NCBI RefSeq assembly: GCF_003970915.1 | Contig: NZ_RXOF01000021.1 | Location: forward strand, 53,783-117,782 | Length of the DNA: 64,000 nucleotides | Direction: 5' to 3' | From: Hymenobacter gummosus | GTDB taxonomy: Bacteria > Bacteroidota > Bacteroidia > Cytophagales > Hymenobacteraceae | Shown here: piece after piece, positions 8,186-17,087 of the stretch | Layout of the letters: every line of letters starts with the position of its first letter | Numbering within the stretch: position 1 is the first letter of the stretch | Position numbers and translations under genes: made by a program | The notes under the pieces: generated by a model | The model's database searches: none | The model's input: the letters and a program-made list of their open reading frames with translations, nothing else | Told to the model about the DNA's origin: nothing

Positions 8186-8809
8186 ATGAACCGCCAGTAT
8201 CCGACCGACACCTCCTACCTGCCGCCCAAGAATCTGCTGCTTATCAGCTGCATCGATTTGCGCCTCACCGACGATTTGGCGCGCTTCATGGACCACGAAA
8301 ACCTCACCAACCGCTACGACCACGTTATTCTGGCCGGGGCGTCGTTGGGCGTTTCGCTGAGCGACGAGTACAAAGACTGGCACCGGACGGACAAGCCCAC
8401 GCAGCACCTCATCGATCCGGCGGCATGGTGGGCGTTTTTGGAGCAGCACATTCGCATTGCCGTAGCGCTGCACCACATCGAGGATGTGTACATCGTGGAG
8501 CACGAGCAGTGCGGCGCTTACAAAACCTTTGTCAAGCCTGATCTAATAGGCAGCAAAGACCCGAAAATCTACCGAAAACGGGAGCAAGAATTTCAAGAGA
8601 AAAGCGCCAAGGCGCTGGCCCAGAAAATTCGAGCAACCGCCTATGATAGATACGACTCCGAAGGCAAGCTGGAAAACTATAAACTCAACGTCCATTGCTT
8701 CCGCATGAATCTGCGCGGCGACGTAACCAAATTTCATTCGGAGGACGGTACCAGTCCGCAGCCGGCAACCCAGGGTTCAATAGCCCAGGAGCAAACCATG
8801 AACGTGTAG
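8186..8809 (+). CDS. Beta-carbonic-anhydrase-like protein
   Basis: A 207-residue soluble protein starting at ATG 8186. It keeps the beta-carbonic anhydrase zinc-site pattern: SCIDLRL (Cys22, Asp24, Arg26) and later VEHEQCGAY (His106, Cys109). Overall similarity to classical enzymes looks low, and the segment after the second motif is charged and atypical, so activity is not assured. The upstream region (about 8100-8165) is strikingly AT-rich and should hold divergent promoters for this gene and the TlpA-like gene. The gene ends in a strong bidirectional hairpin. Confidence 0.65.
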   Translation: MNRQYPTDTSYLPPKNLLLISCIDLRLTDDLARFMDHENLTNRYDHVILAGASLGVSLSDEYKDWHRTDKPTQHLIDPAAWWAFLEQHIRIAVALHHIEDVYIVEHEQCGAYKTFVKPDLIGSKDPKIYRKREQEFQEKSAKALAQKIRATAYDRYDSEGKLENYKLNVHCFRMNLRGDVTKFHSEDGTSPQPATQGSIAQEQTMNV

Positions 8810-8820
8810 GCCCATAAACA

Positions 8821-8859
8821 AAGCGTCGGCGGCATTCCAGTGGAATGCCGCCGACGCTT
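8821..8859. terminator. Bidirectional hairpin terminator, 19-base stem
   Basis: AAGCGTCGGCGGCATTCCA and its exact complement flank a single base, ending in a T-run on both strands. It lies between the convergent carbonic-anhydrase-like and PAS-protein genes. Confidence 0.85.
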
Positions 8860-8873
8860 TTAGGTAGCTGAAG

Positions 8874-10511
8874 CTAGCCTTTCGCCTCGGCCAGCTTCCG
8901 CTGCAGCTCCTGCACCTGATGCTCCAGATCGAGGGTGCGGAACATCACCTTGGCTTCCAGGTCGGCGTAGGCGCGCTCCAACTGCTCCTGCAGCTGCTTC
9001 TGCTCGGTAATGTCGGTGTTGGTGCCCAGCCAGCGCACCACCTGGCCCGCCGCGTCGCGCACGGGCACCGCCCGCGACAAAAACCAGCGGTACTCGCCGT
9101 CTTTGCCGCGCAGCGGGAAGGTATCTTCCCAAGGCTCCCCGGCCGCCAGCTGTCTTTTCCACCGCTCAGTCACCCGCTGCAAATGCTCGGGATGATGCAC
9201 CTTGCTCCAGCCCCAGCCCTCCATTTCTTGGGGCGTGGTGCCGGTGAAGTCGTACCAGCGTTGGTTGTACCAGTAAATGTGGCCGTCGGGGCGGGTCATC
9301 CAAGCCAGCTGGGCCATGTTGTCGGCCAGGGAGGTAAACTCGGCTTCCCGCTCGCGCAGGGCTTCGCCCGCGCGGCGCTGCTCGGTCACGTCCTGCATGG
9401 CCCCGATCATGCGCATGGGCTTGCCCTCGGTGTCGCGGGCCACGTGGCCGCGGTCGAGCACCTGGGCGTAGGAGCCATCGGCGCGGCGGTAGCGGTACTC
9501 GTCGTGCCAGGCCGTGCCCTCCCCGTCGATAACCGCGTGAATGCCGTGCACCACGCGCTCCGCGTCCTCGGGGTGAATGTGGTCGTACCACCACTTAGCC
9601 GTGTTTTCCACGGCGTCGGCGGCGTAGCCGAACTCGCGGTGGATGGCGTCGTTCCAGGTCACCGCGTTGGTTTGCAGGTTCCAGTCCCAGATGGCATCGT
9701 TGGTGGCCAGCGAAGCCAGCCCGTAGCGTTCCTCGCTCCAGCGCAGGGCTTCCTCGTTCTCCTTCTGCTCCTGAATGTCGGTGCAGGTACCAAACCACTG
9801 GATAATCTCGCCTTCGGTGCTGCGCATGGGCTTGGCCAGGCCCAGGAACCAGCGGTAGGTGCCGTCCTTGCCCTTGATGCGGTACTCGATTTCATAATCG
9901 TCGCCGGTAGCCAGCGCGTGGCCCCACACCTGCCGGGCGCGGGCCCGGTCGTCGGGGTGGAGCAGGTTGTTCCACATTTCGGTGCCCTGGCTCTGCTCCA
10001 CGGTGTAGCCCGTGTAATCAATCCAGCGCTGGTTGAAGAAGGCGTGGTAGCCCTGCGGGTCGGTCAGCCACACCATCTGCGGAATAAACTCCACGATGAA
10101 ACGGTACTCTTCGTCGCGGCGCTTGGCGTCGCTCACGTCGACAATAGTACCCAGGAAGCGCACGGCTTGGGTGCGGGCCTCGTCGAAGTAGGCGCGGCCG
10201 GTGGCGCGCACCCAATGCACCTCGCCGGTATTCTCGGCCACGGTGCGGTACTCGATGTCGTACTCGCCGGTGCCGCGCGGGTCCAGGGCCTGCTGCACCA
10301 CCACGTCGGTGCGGGCGCGGTCGTCGGGGTGCAGGCCGGCCAGGAAGCGGGGGTAGTCCACTTCCTCCTCCTGGGGCACGCCGAACAGCTCCTTGCAACG
10401 GGCCGACCACTGCAGCTCGCCGGTGAGCGGGTTAAAATCCCAGGTGCCCACGCCGGCCGCATCGGTGGCCGCCTGCAGGCGTTCGTAGCTGGTGTTTTCG
10501 GGCTTCAACAT
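8874..10511 (-). CDS. Multi-PAS sensory protein without kinase domain
   Basis: A 545-residue soluble protein made of four PAS/PAC units (roughly residues 10-135, 138-258, 262-385 and 388-510). Each ends in a DxTE/DIQEQ-type PAC motif: GTIVDVSDAKRR, GTCTDIQEQKE, GAMQDVTEQRR and GTNTDITEQKQ. A short coiled coil (about 510-545) ends the protein where a HisKA/HATPase would normally follow. No transmembrane segment is seen. PAS domains bind ligands or redox cofactors and dimerise; here the output partner must be another protein. The small gene upstream at 10543 may be co-transcribed. Confidence 0.85.
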   Translation of the reverse strand: MLKPENTSYERLQAATDAAGVGTWDFNPLTGELQWSARCKELFGVPQEEEVDYPRFLAGLHPDDRARTDVVVQQALDPRGTGEYDIEYRTVAENTGEVHWVRATGRAYFDEARTQAVRFLGTIVDVSDAKRRDEEYRFIVEFIPQMVWLTDPQGYHAFFNQRWIDYTGYTVEQSQGTEMWNNLLHPDDRARARQVWGHALATGDDYEIEYRIKGKDGTYRWFLGLAKPMRSTEGEIIQWFGTCTDIQEQKENEEALRWSEERYGLASLATNDAIWDWNLQTNAVTWNDAIHREFGYAADAVENTAKWWYDHIHPEDAERVVHGIHAVIDGEGTAWHDEYRYRRADGSYAQVLDRGHVARDTEGKPMRMIGAMQDVTEQRRAGEALREREAEFTSLADNMAQLAWMTRPDGHIYWYNQRWYDFTGTTPQEMEGWGWSKVHHPEHLQRVTERWKRQLAAGEPWEDTFPLRGKDGEYRWFLSRAVPVRDAAGQVVRWLGTNTDITEQKQLQEQLERAYADLEAKVMFRTLDLEHQVQELQRKLAEAKG

Positions 10512-10542
10512 GCGCGTAATGGCAGCGGATGGCGGGGCAGGC

Positions 10543-10905
10543 TCACGGCTGGGTGAGCTGCACCTCCATCCCCGACAGGAAATACAGGTTAAGTTGGCTT
10601 TGCAGCCCGTCGGCGGAGCGCCGCAGGCGGGTAATCAGGGCGCGGGTTTTTTCCTCGGCCAGCTGCAGCTCGAGGTAGGGCCGCTGCAGCAGCGCGTCGC
10701 GCTGCACCGACCACTGGCCCTGCTGCAGGGTGTCGTCGGGGGTTTGCACCTGCAGCTGGCCGGGGCTGAGGTGCACGTGCGTCGCCAGGGCCAGGGCGCT
10801 ACCCGGGTCGGTCTGATTGAGCACCCGGTCGGCCACGCGCCACGCTCCCGCCAGGAAATCGTCCGGCAATTGCTGCAGGTTGACGTCGAAAAGCAGATCA
10901 GTCAT
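10543..10905 (-). CDS. Hypothetical protein, 120 aa, upstream of the PAS protein
   Basis: ATG at 10905, soluble, 120 residues (MTDLLFDVNLQQLPDDFLAG...). It alternates beta and helical segments and ends near SGMEVQLTQP. It has no cysteines and no motif I recognise. The 31-base gap to the PAS protein start on the same strand suggests an operon, so it could be a partner of the kinase-less PAS protein. That link is inference from position only. Confidence 0.6.
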   Translation of the reverse strand: MTDLLFDVNLQQLPDDFLAGAWRVADRVLNQTDPGSALALATHVHLSPGQLQVQTPDDTLQQGQWSVQRDALLQRPYLELQLAEEKTRALITRLRRSADGLQSQLNLYFLSGMEVQLTQP

Positions 10906-11145
10906 GCACTAGGCTGGAAAAACAAGCAGGCAACGGTTTGGCTTACGAACAAGCAGCACGTAAAACTACTCAGCTCAGTACCATGAAATACTTACGAAAG
11001 TTCAAATTCTTTTGGACATTTCTTAAAACCCCGGGCAGCACGCTGGCAATCATACGCTTGGAGCGGACGGGCCAAATCCGGTTTGGCGGCCGAAAGTACG
11101 GCCGGGGCCTGATCTTTGCCAATCGTTCCGCTACTGCCTTCTGCC

Positions 11146-11988
11146 ATGCCTTTTGCTTCAACCCGTATTTCGGCCAGCCTGCTGCTGCTGCTGGCCCTGG
11201 CCGCCTGCTCCGGCGAGGACCCCGCTCCTACCCTGCCGGAGCACCTGACCCTGGGCAACCCCAGCGGCGCCACCGCCGATGCCACCCGCCCCGCCAACTA
11301 CCTGCTCGACAAGCCCCAGTACGCGCTGAGCTACCACCGCGACCGGGCCATTCCGAACTGGGTGTCGTGGCACCTGAGCACCGATTGGCTGGGCTCGGCC
11401 GCCCGCCAGGATGATTTTCGGGCCGACGACGCGCTGCCCGCCGGCTGGTACCGCGCCGGCGCCAGCAGCTACGTGGGCTCGGGCTTCGACCGCGGCCACC
11501 AGTGCCCCTCGGCCGACCGCACCCGCTCCGTGGCCGACAACTCGGCCACCTTCCTGATGAGCAACATGGCCCCGCAGGCGCCCAACAACAACCAGCGTAC
11601 CTGGGCCGCGCTGGAAGACTATTGCCGTACGCTCGTGGGGCAGGGCAACGAGCTGTACGTTATCTGCGGCTCGTACGGCACCGGCGGCCGGGGCGCCAAC
11701 GGGGCGGCCAGCACCATCGACCAGGGCCGCGTGACGGTGCCGGCCCGCTTCTGGAAAGTGGTGGTGGTACTACCCGTCGGCAACGACGACGCCGGCCGCG
11801 TGACGAGTAGCACCCGCGTCATTGCCGTCGATACGCCCAACGACAACAGCCTGAGCAGCAGTTGGGGCACCTACCGCACCTCGGTCGACGCCATCGAGCA
11901 AGCCACCGGCTACGACTTGCTGTCGGCCGTGAAGCCCGGCGTGCAGACGGCGCTGGAAGCTCAAGTAGACGGCGGCCCGACGCAGTAA
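11146..11988 (+). CDS. DNA/RNA non-specific endonuclease (beta-beta-alpha-metal), lipoprotein
   Basis: A 280-residue secreted nuclease. The ATG at 11146 gives a lipoprotein signal ending ALAAC (Cys21). The catalytic motif is [12 protein letters not shown] with the general-base His118, followed by the metal-site Asn in [15 protein letters not shown]. This is the hallmark of the Serratia/NucA-type nuclease family, which degrades extracellular DNA and RNA for nutrients or biofilm turnover. A possible thioether or disulfide Cys lies near residue 120. It has no operon partners. Confidence 0.9.
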   Translation: MPFASTRISASLLLLLALAACSGEDPAPTLPEHLTLGNPSGATADATRPANYLLDKPQYALSYHRDRAIPNWVSWHLSTDWLGSAARQDDFRADDALPAGWYRAGASSYVGSGFDRGHQCPSADRTRSVADNSATFLMSNMAPQAPNNNQRTWAALEDYCRTLVGQGNELYVICGSYGTGGRGANGAASTIDQGRVTVPARFWKVVVVLPVGNDDAGRVTSSTRVIAVDTPNDNSLSSSWGTYRTSVDAIEQATGYDLLSAVKPGVQTALEAQVDGGPTQ

Positions 11989-12182
11989 CCCGGCCCGCCG
12001 TCCTGCGTAGCAAAATCAGCCCGCTGGCCCGCCGCCGGAGCCCGGCCATAAGCCAGCTGACGCCGGGCCGGGGCCATTTTGCGTTACTTTGGCGGCTCCC
12101 GGGGCTAGTATCAGCTGCTGCGCCCGATACCCGGCGCAGCAGCACCGGCCCCGCCGCTTTCACCCATTCAACCCGCTTTCCC

Positions 12183-13235
12183 GTGGCCGATTTTGACCTG
12201 ACTCAGCACCCGCACCGCCGCTTCAATCCGCTCACGGGCGAATGGGTCCTGGTGTCCCCGCACCGCTCCCAGCGCCCCTGGCAGGGCCAGCAGGAAGCCC
12301 CCGACGTGGAGCAGCGCCCCGCCTACGACCCGGGCTGCTACCTCTGCCCGGGCAACACCCGCGCCAACGGGGCCGTCAACCCCGACTACGCCGGCACCTT
12401 CGTGTTCGACAATGACTTTGCGGCCCTGCTGCCCGACACGCCCGCCGGGCAGGTGAACGTGGGCGGCCTGCTGCGGGCCGAGGCGGAATCGGGCGTGGGC
12501 CGCGTCATCTGCTTTTCGCCCCGCCACGATTTGACCTTGCCCGAGATGAGCCCGGAGGCCATTCGCGGCGTGGTGGACGTGTGGGCGGCGCAGTACCAGG
12601 AGCTGGGCGCCCGCCCCGACATCAACTACGTGCAGATATTCGAGAACAAGGGCCAGGTGATGGGCTGCTCGAACCCGCACCCGCACGGGCAAATCTGGGC
12701 CCAGCGCACCGTGCCTACCGAGCCGGCCAAGGAAACCGCGCAGCAGCTGGCCTACTTCCAGGAGCACGGTCGTAGTCTGCTCACTGATTACCTGCAGCTG
12801 GAGTTGGAGCGGCAGGAGCGCGTCATCCTGGCGAATGAGCACTGGGTGGCCGTGGTGCCGTACTGGGCCGTGTGGCCCTTCGAGACGCTGCTCGTGCCGC
12901 GCCGCCACGTGCAGGACGTCACCCAGCTCACCGACGCGGAAAAGGACGCCTTTGCCGACGCGCTGCGCCGCCTGACCACCCGCTACGACAACCTGTTTCA
13001 GACCTCCTTCCCCTACTCGGCCGGCCTACACCAGCGCCCCACCGACGGGCAGCAGCACCCCGAGTGGCACCTGCACATGCACTTCTACCCCCCGCTGCTG
13101 CGCTCGGCCACGGTGCGCAAGTTTATGGTCGGCTACGAAATGCTGGGCAACCCCCAGCGCGACATCACGCCCGAAGCCGCCGCCCAGCGCCTGCGCGAGC
13201 TGTCGGATACGCACTACAAGCTGGCCCGGCAATAG
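12183..13235 (+). CDS. galT: UDP-glucose--hexose-1-phosphate uridylyltransferase
   Basis: A 350-residue cytosolic Leloir-pathway enzyme that moves UMP from UDP-glucose to galactose-1-phosphate through a uridylyl-histidine. It starts at GTG 12183, the usual family length; the open frame extends far upstream but that part is not GalT-like. Visible motifs are the zinc-site cysteines in CYLCPGN (52 and 55), SPRHDLTLP (His115), the active-site [11 protein letters not shown] (His166 and His168), and [11 protein letters not shown]. No galK or galE is adjacent in the window. A hairpin terminator follows. Confidence 0.93.
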   Translation: MADFDLTQHPHRRFNPLTGEWVLVSPHRSQRPWQGQQEAPDVEQRPAYDPGCYLCPGNTRANGAVNPDYAGTFVFDNDFAALLPDTPAGQVNVGGLLRAEAESGVGRVICFSPRHDLTLPEMSPEAIRGVVDVWAAQYQELGARPDINYVQIFENKGQVMGCSNPHPHGQIWAQRTVPTEPAKETAQQLAYFQEHGRSLLTDYLQLELERQERVILANEHWVAVVPYWAVWPFETLLVPRRHVQDVTQLTDAEKDAFADALRRLTTRYDNLFQTSFPYSAGLHQRPTDGQQHPEWHLHMHFYPPLLRSATVRKFMVGYEMLGNPQRDITPEAAAQRLRELSDTHYKLARQ

Positions 13236-13256
13236 GCCGTCAACAGTGCCTTTATC

Positions 13257-13302
13257 AAACGCAAAAGCGCGTCCTGGTAACCGGGGCGCGCTTTTGCGTT
13301 TT
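13257..13302 (+). terminator. Hairpin terminator after galT
   Basis: The stem AACGCAAAAGCGCG / CGCGCTTTTGCGTT with a 15-base loop begins 22 bases after the galT stop. Confidence 0.75.
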
Positions 13303-13306
13303 GGCT

Positions 13307-13487
13307 GGGGCCAGCAAACTGGCAAGCCGTCAGAACGTCATTCCGAGCTGGTCGAGGAATCTCGCGTGCTGATGGCGGATAGCATTTCTCTCGTTCAACG
13401 TGGGCTTACTATCGAACGTCAGCACGCCAGATGTCTCGACTTCGCTCGACATAAGGGGCTGGACGGATTGCCAGTTTGCTGGGCCCC
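13307..13487. repeat. MITE-like palindromic repeat
   Basis: A 181-base element with about 25-base terminal inverted repeats (GGGGCCAGCAAACTGGCAA and its near complement) and an inner inverted repeat (TCGAG..ATCT..GCGTGCTGA). It contains the motif GTCATTCCGAGC...CGAGGAATCT, which resembles a widespread class of bacterial intergenic repeats. No ORF is present. It fills most of the gap between galT and the sigma factor gene. Confidence 0.7.
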
Positions 13488-13578
13488 GCAAAAACTTTTT
13501 CAGAAAATTTTCGGGCGGCTGTAACGCTGGGGGAATTTGCCGGTACTCCTCTCAACCAACCCGCAAACCTCCTTCCCG

Positions 13579-14130
13579 GTGGCCGACCATTACCCGAGCG
13601 ACGACGTGCTGATGGCCCGCGTGCAGGCCAACGACCTGGACCAGCTGGCCGTGCTGTTCGACCGTTACCACCGGCCCATTTTCAACTACCTGCTGCGCCG
13701 CACCAACAACGACCGGGAAACCGCCGAAGACCTGACCCAGACCGTGTTTGAACGCCTGCTGAAATACCGCACCAGCTACCAGCCCAGCCAGCAGTTTCGG
13801 GCCTGGATATACCAGCTGGCCCGCAACGCCCACGCCGACCACTGGCAGCGCCAGCAGCAGCTGCGCACCACCGACGTGCTCGACTCGGAGCAGCGCGGGC
13901 AGCTGGGCGCCTCGGCCTTTGCAGCCCAGGACGCGGCCGAGCACAGCCAGCACCTGTACGAGGCCCTGGCGCTGCTGCCCGATGCCCAGCGCGACATTTT
14001 GGTACTGAACCGCATCCAGGGGTTCAGCTACGAGGAAATCGGGGAGCAGCTGGCCTGCAGCGCCGGCGCCGCCCGCGTCAAAGCGCACCGCGCCCTGCAA
14101 GCCCTGCGCGCCATCTTTTTCGCTTCCTAG
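13579..14130 (+). CDS. ECF-type RNA polymerase sigma factor
   Basis: A 183-residue sigma-70 family protein. Region 2 is seen in ANDLDQLAVLFDRYHRPIFNYL and EDLTQTVFERLLKYR...FRAWIYQLARNAHADH. Region 4 is seen in LPDAQRDILVLNRIQGFSYEEIGEQL followed by the recognition helix SAGAARVKAHRALQALR. The start is uncertain: I choose GTG 13579 (ADHYPSDDVLMARVQ), though an in-frame ATG exists at 13609. Two bases separate it from the anti-sigma gene, so they are translationally coupled. Confidence 0.9.
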   Translation: MADHYPSDDVLMARVQANDLDQLAVLFDRYHRPIFNYLLRRTNNDRETAEDLTQTVFERLLKYRTSYQPSQQFRAWIYQLARNAHADHWQRQQQLRTTDVLDSEQRGQLGASAFAAQDAAEHSQHLYEALALLPDAQRDILVLNRIQGFSYEEIGEQLACSAGAARVKAHRALQALRAIFFAS

Positions 14131-14132
14131 CC

Positions 14133-14978
14133 ATGCCCGACCGTCCTTCGCCCTACGATTGTTTTACCGTCGCGGACCTGCTGGTGGACTACGCCGACCA
14201 GCTGCTGCCGCCCCAGCAGACCGAGCGCGTCGCCGCCCACCTCGCCCAGTGCCCGGCCTGCCGGGAAGAAGTAGTACAGCTGCGGGCAGTAGCCCAGCGG
14301 CTGGAAGCGGTGGAGCCGGCCGCGCCCGCCCCGGAGCTGCGCACGCACTTTCTGCAACTGCTGGAGCAGGAAAAAGCCGCCCTGGCCGCCACTGCCGCTG
14401 CGCCCGAAGCGCGCGTACGGCCCATGTGGCCGCAGGCAGCTACCCGCTGGGCCCTGCGCATTGCCGCCGGCGTGGCCCTGCTGCTGACGGGCATAGGGCT
14501 GGGCCAGTGGAACCGCTCCGCCGACTCATCAGCCGCGGCTACCGCCCCGGCGGCCGGCCCCACCCGGCACGCCCTGCAGCTGGCGTCTTCGCTGTCGGGC
14601 GAGGGGGCGCAGCGGCTGTCGGCCAGTGACCGGATTCAGCTGGTGAGCAGCGCCGCCGCCGCGGTGGACACCACCAAAGCCGCCGACCCGGTGGTGCAGG
14701 TGCTCATCAACACCCTGAACTTCGACCCCAACGCCAACGTGCGCCTGGCCGCGGCCGGGGCCCTGTACCGCCTCCGCGCCGACCCGCGCGTGGGCGAGGC
14801 CTTCACCCAGTCGCTGAGCATCCAGACCGACCCCAACGTGCAGATTCTGCTCATTGAGCTGCTGGTGAACATGCGCGAGCGGCGGGCCACCACCCAGCTG
14901 GAACAGCTGGCCCGGAAACCCGACGCGCTGCCCATCGTGCGCCAGCAGGCCGAATACGGCCTCGGCACGCTGCTCTAG
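14133..14978 (+). CDS. Anti-sigma factor with zinc finger, one TM helix and HEAT-like domain
   Basis: A 281-residue membrane protein. The N-terminal zf-HC2 motif (His36, Cys40, Cys43 in AAHLAQCPACREE) would bind the ECF sigma factor encoded just upstream. One transmembrane helix (about 107-126) follows, then a periplasmic linker and a C-terminal domain (about 185-281) with HEAT-repeat-like helices: DPNANVRLAAAGALYRLRAD and a second unit TDPNVQILLIELLVNMRE. The HEAT part probably senses an envelope partner, perhaps the DUF4097 proteins encoded next. Confidence 0.85.
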   Translation: MPDRPSPYDCFTVADLLVDYADQLLPPQQTERVAAHLAQCPACREEVVQLRAVAQRLEAVEPAAPAPELRTHFLQLLEQEKAALAATAAAPEARVRPMWPQAATRWALRIAAGVALLLTGIGLGQWNRSADSSAAATAPAAGPTRHALQLASSLSGEGAQRLSASDRIQLVSSAAAAVDTTKAADPVVQVLINTLNFDPNANVRLAAAGALYRLRADPRVGEAFTQSLSIQTDPNVQILLIELLVNMRERRATTQLEQLARKPDALPIVRQQAEYGLGTLL

Positions 14979-15068
14979 CCTTTTTCTCTTTTTTCATCTT
15001 CCGCCTCTGTAGCTGGCGCCGCCCCCGCGGCGGGCCGGCCGGGCTCCACCTGCACTTTCTCTTCTGAT

Positions 15069-15839
15069 ATGAAAAAAGCACTGCTTCTCCCCTTCATCTG
15101 CCTGCTGCTGGCCACGCCGGCCCTCCGGGCCCAGGAATTCAAGCTCAAGCTCGGCGGCAAGGACCGCAAAATCGAGCTGGACATGCAAGGCAGTAACGTC
15201 ACGCTGGAAGGCTACAACGGCGACGAACTAATCGTGCGCGGCAATGGCTACCAGCCCGCACCCAAGCGCGCCGAAGGCCTGCGGGCGGTGTACAACGCGG
15301 CCGAGGACAACACCCGCCTGGGCCTCTCGATAACCCAGAAAGACAACGTCGTGCGCATCGTGCAGGCCTCGCGCAAAACCGCCGACTACGTTATCCGGGT
15401 GCCCCGCACGGCGGCGGTGGTATTCAACCAGGGCAATTTCATGGGTGGCGACGTGGAAGTGCGCGACCTGGACGGCAACATCGAGCTGAACCTGAAAAAC
15501 GCCGGCGCCAAGCTCCTGAACATGGGCGGCGGCGTGGTGGCCAACACCATCAGCGGCAGCATCACCGTGCGCTACGCCGACATCAGCAAGGCCCCCAGCT
15601 CCATTTCCTCGGTGAGCGGCGACGTGGACGTGACCATGCGCCCCACCAGCAAGGCCACGCTGCAGCTGCGCTCCACCACCGGGGAGGTCTACACCGACTT
15701 CGACATCGACATGGGCAAAGCCGACGACAACCTGCGCCGGGTGGGTGGGCAGCTGGTGCAGGGCACCGTGAACGGCGGGGGCACCCGGGTGTCCCTGCAG
15801 TCGGTGAGCGGCGACATTTTCGTGCGCAAAGCCAAATAG
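15069..15839 (+). CDS. Exported DUF4097-type beta-repeat protein, first copy
   Basis: A 256-residue exported protein with signal peptide MKKALLLPFICLLLATPALRAQ. The rest is a right-handed beta-repeat pattern typical of DUF4097 adhesin-like proteins, with repeated short turns: GNIELNLKNAG, TISGSITVRYADIS, SVSGDVDVTM, TTGEVYTDFD and SVSGDIFVRK. Membrane attachment is not obvious. It lies 90 bases after the anti-sigma gene in the same direction, so it is probably part of the sigma-factor regulon or operon. Role unknown; such proteins are often induced under envelope stress. Confidence 0.8.
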   Translation: MKKALLLPFICLLLATPALRAQEFKLKLGGKDRKIELDMQGSNVTLEGYNGDELIVRGNGYQPAPKRAEGLRAVYNAAEDNTRLGLSITQKDNVVRIVQASRKTADYVIRVPRTAAVVFNQGNFMGGDVEVRDLDGNIELNLKNAGAKLLNMGGGVVANTISGSITVRYADISKAPSSISSVSGDVDVTMRPTSKATLQLRSTTGEVYTDFDIDMGKADDNLRRVGGQLVQGTVNGGGTRVSLQSVSGDIFVRKAK

Positions 15840-15875
15840 CGTTTTCTCCTCCCTTACTTCCAAGCCTGCCTTGCT

Positions 15876-16595
15876 ATGAAACTCCTTCGCCTGCTGCTGA
15901 GCCTCTGCGTGGCCTTGCTGCTGCTGCCCGCCGCCCACGCCCAGAAAATCATCGAAAAAACCGCCCCCGTTGGCAGTCAGCAGCAGGTGGTGCTGGAGCT
16001 GCCCCAGGCCACCAGCATCAAGATTCGCGGCGGCAGCGGCCAGCAGCTGCGCGTGCGGGCCGCCGTGACTATCAACCAGAACAAGCTCAACGACGCACTG
16101 CAGCTGAGCCTGCGCACCGAGCAGGGCCGGGTGCTGGTGCAGTCGGCCTACGACGAGGCCCTGCTGCGCACCAGCCAGGCCAGCGACTGTCCGGATAGCG
16201 GCCACGGCGTATGGCACACGGACGGCGACAACAACGGCCAGCGCGGCTACCGGATCTGTAGCAACGTGGAAGTGGAAATCGAGGTGCCCGCGGGCGTGGC
16301 GCTGCGCGTGAGTACCATCAGCGGCAACATCGAGGCCACGGGCCTGAGCGGGCCGCTGGAGGCCAAATCCATCAGCGGGTACGTGGACGTGACCTGGCCG
16401 GCGGCCCAGGGGGCGCAGGTGGCCTTCCAGACGATTACCGGCGAGGTGTACACCGACCAGGACATTGCCTTCACCAACCGTAAGGATGGTGTGCCGATGG
16501 TTGGCTACGAGGTGCGCGGCGCCCTGGGCAAAGCCGGCCCGCTGGTGCGCCTGGAGTCCATCAGCAACGACGTGTATTTCCGCAAGCGGAAGTAG
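15876..16595 (+). CDS. Exported DUF4097-type beta-repeat protein, second copy
   Basis: A 239-residue exported paralogue of the preceding protein, with signal peptide MKLLRLLLSLCVALLLLPAAHAQ. It shares the repeating turns STISGNIEATG, SISGYVDVTW and TITGEVYTDQD and the C-terminal SISNDVYFRKRK that mirrors SVSGDIFVRKAK. It carries a Cys pair (CPDSGHGVW...RICSNVEV) not seen in the first copy, possibly a disulfide-bonded loop. It is the last gene of the sigma/anti-sigma/DUF4097 cluster and is followed by the terminator at 16668. Confidence 0.8.
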   Translation: MKLLRLLLSLCVALLLLPAAHAQKIIEKTAPVGSQQQVVLELPQATSIKIRGGSGQQLRVRAAVTINQNKLNDALQLSLRTEQGRVLVQSAYDEALLRTSQASDCPDSGHGVWHTDGDNNGQRGYRICSNVEVEIEVPAGVALRVSTISGNIEATGLSGPLEAKSISGYVDVTWPAAQGAQVAFQTITGEVYTDQDIAFTNRKDGVPMVGYEVRGALGKAGPLVRLESISNDVYFRKRK

Positions 16596-16667
16596 CCGCC
16601 GCCCTGACCACGGCGCCGCAGCGGACCTTTCCCGGGGGCAATGGGCCGACACGGCAGGCCGAAAAGC

Positions 16668-16714
16668 AAAAGCCCCGTTTCTGGTTCAGAATCGGGCTTT
16701 TCTGCAGAGGAGGA
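16668..16714. repeat. Terminator plus tRNA-Ser 3'-end remnant (left island boundary candidate)
   Basis: This 47-base stretch aligns at about 42 positions with 23760-23805, which is the terminator and the last bases of tRNA-Ser(UGA). It has the same hairpin (AAAAGCCC...GGGCTTTT), then GCAGAGGAGGA. The last ten bases equal the discriminator base, the 3' acceptor strand and two T-stem bases of the tRNA. The remainder of a tRNA is absent. It may be an attachment-site duplicate or the stump of a second tRNA gene. It also terminates the DUF4097 gene. Confidence 0.6.
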
Positions 16715-16756
16715 AAAACTTGGACCCACAGTTATACGGGCGGCGTCGGCGTAGCC

Positions 16757-16882
16757 TACCCGGATGAGAAACGGCAGTGGGCCTTGAAGCTGTATCTAGA
16801 GGGCATGGAGCTGCGCGCTATCCGGCGGTTGCTGAATACCATCATGCCCTGGCCTTGTCTATGCTCTTGCAGCAATGCCTAA
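16757..16882 (+). pseudogene. IS1-like transposase N-terminal remnant
   Basis: One reading frame gives YPDEKRQWALKLYLEGMELRAIRRLL, cut here into a 20-residue core (EKRQWALKLYLEGMELRAIR), the helix-turn-helix start of IS1-type transposases. After about 27 residues the similarity ends in unrelated sequence and a stop at 16880. There is no start codon and no catalytic part. The fragment sits just inside the left island boundary. Confidence 0.5.
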
Positions 16883-16912
16883 GCTTGTTCAGCCAAACGT
16901 GGTTGTGAGGAA

Positions 16913-16951
16913 CCAACAGCCCCAGCAAAGCAACTCTGCCGGGGCTGTTGG
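16913..16951. terminator. Hairpin, probable terminator
   Basis: CCAACAGCCCC and GGGGCTGTTGG pair around a 17-base loop, followed by a T-rich run on the plus strand. There is no intact gene immediately before it on the plus strand; it may belong to the lost IS1-like gene. The remaining bases between 16952 and 17087 show nothing recognisable. Confidence 0.55.
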
Positions 16952-17087
16952 TTCTTCCTTGGCTTGTTAAGAAGAACCTAGCGTTTAGAATGCAGGACCA
17001 GCCATCTATCGGCTGTTCCGCGGCCGTTGGCCGCAGGTACTCATCCCGGCCAGCAGCCCGCAACGCCGTCCGCATGGGCGACTTTGC

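Noticed and set aside
11862-12182. N-terminal extension of GalT by 107 codons
   Set aside because: The extra part overlaps the nuclease gene end and is not GalT-like; GTG 12183 gives the normal length.
13400-13540. Short plus-strand frames after galT
   Set aside because: They lie in the palindromic repeat and have no start or family signature.
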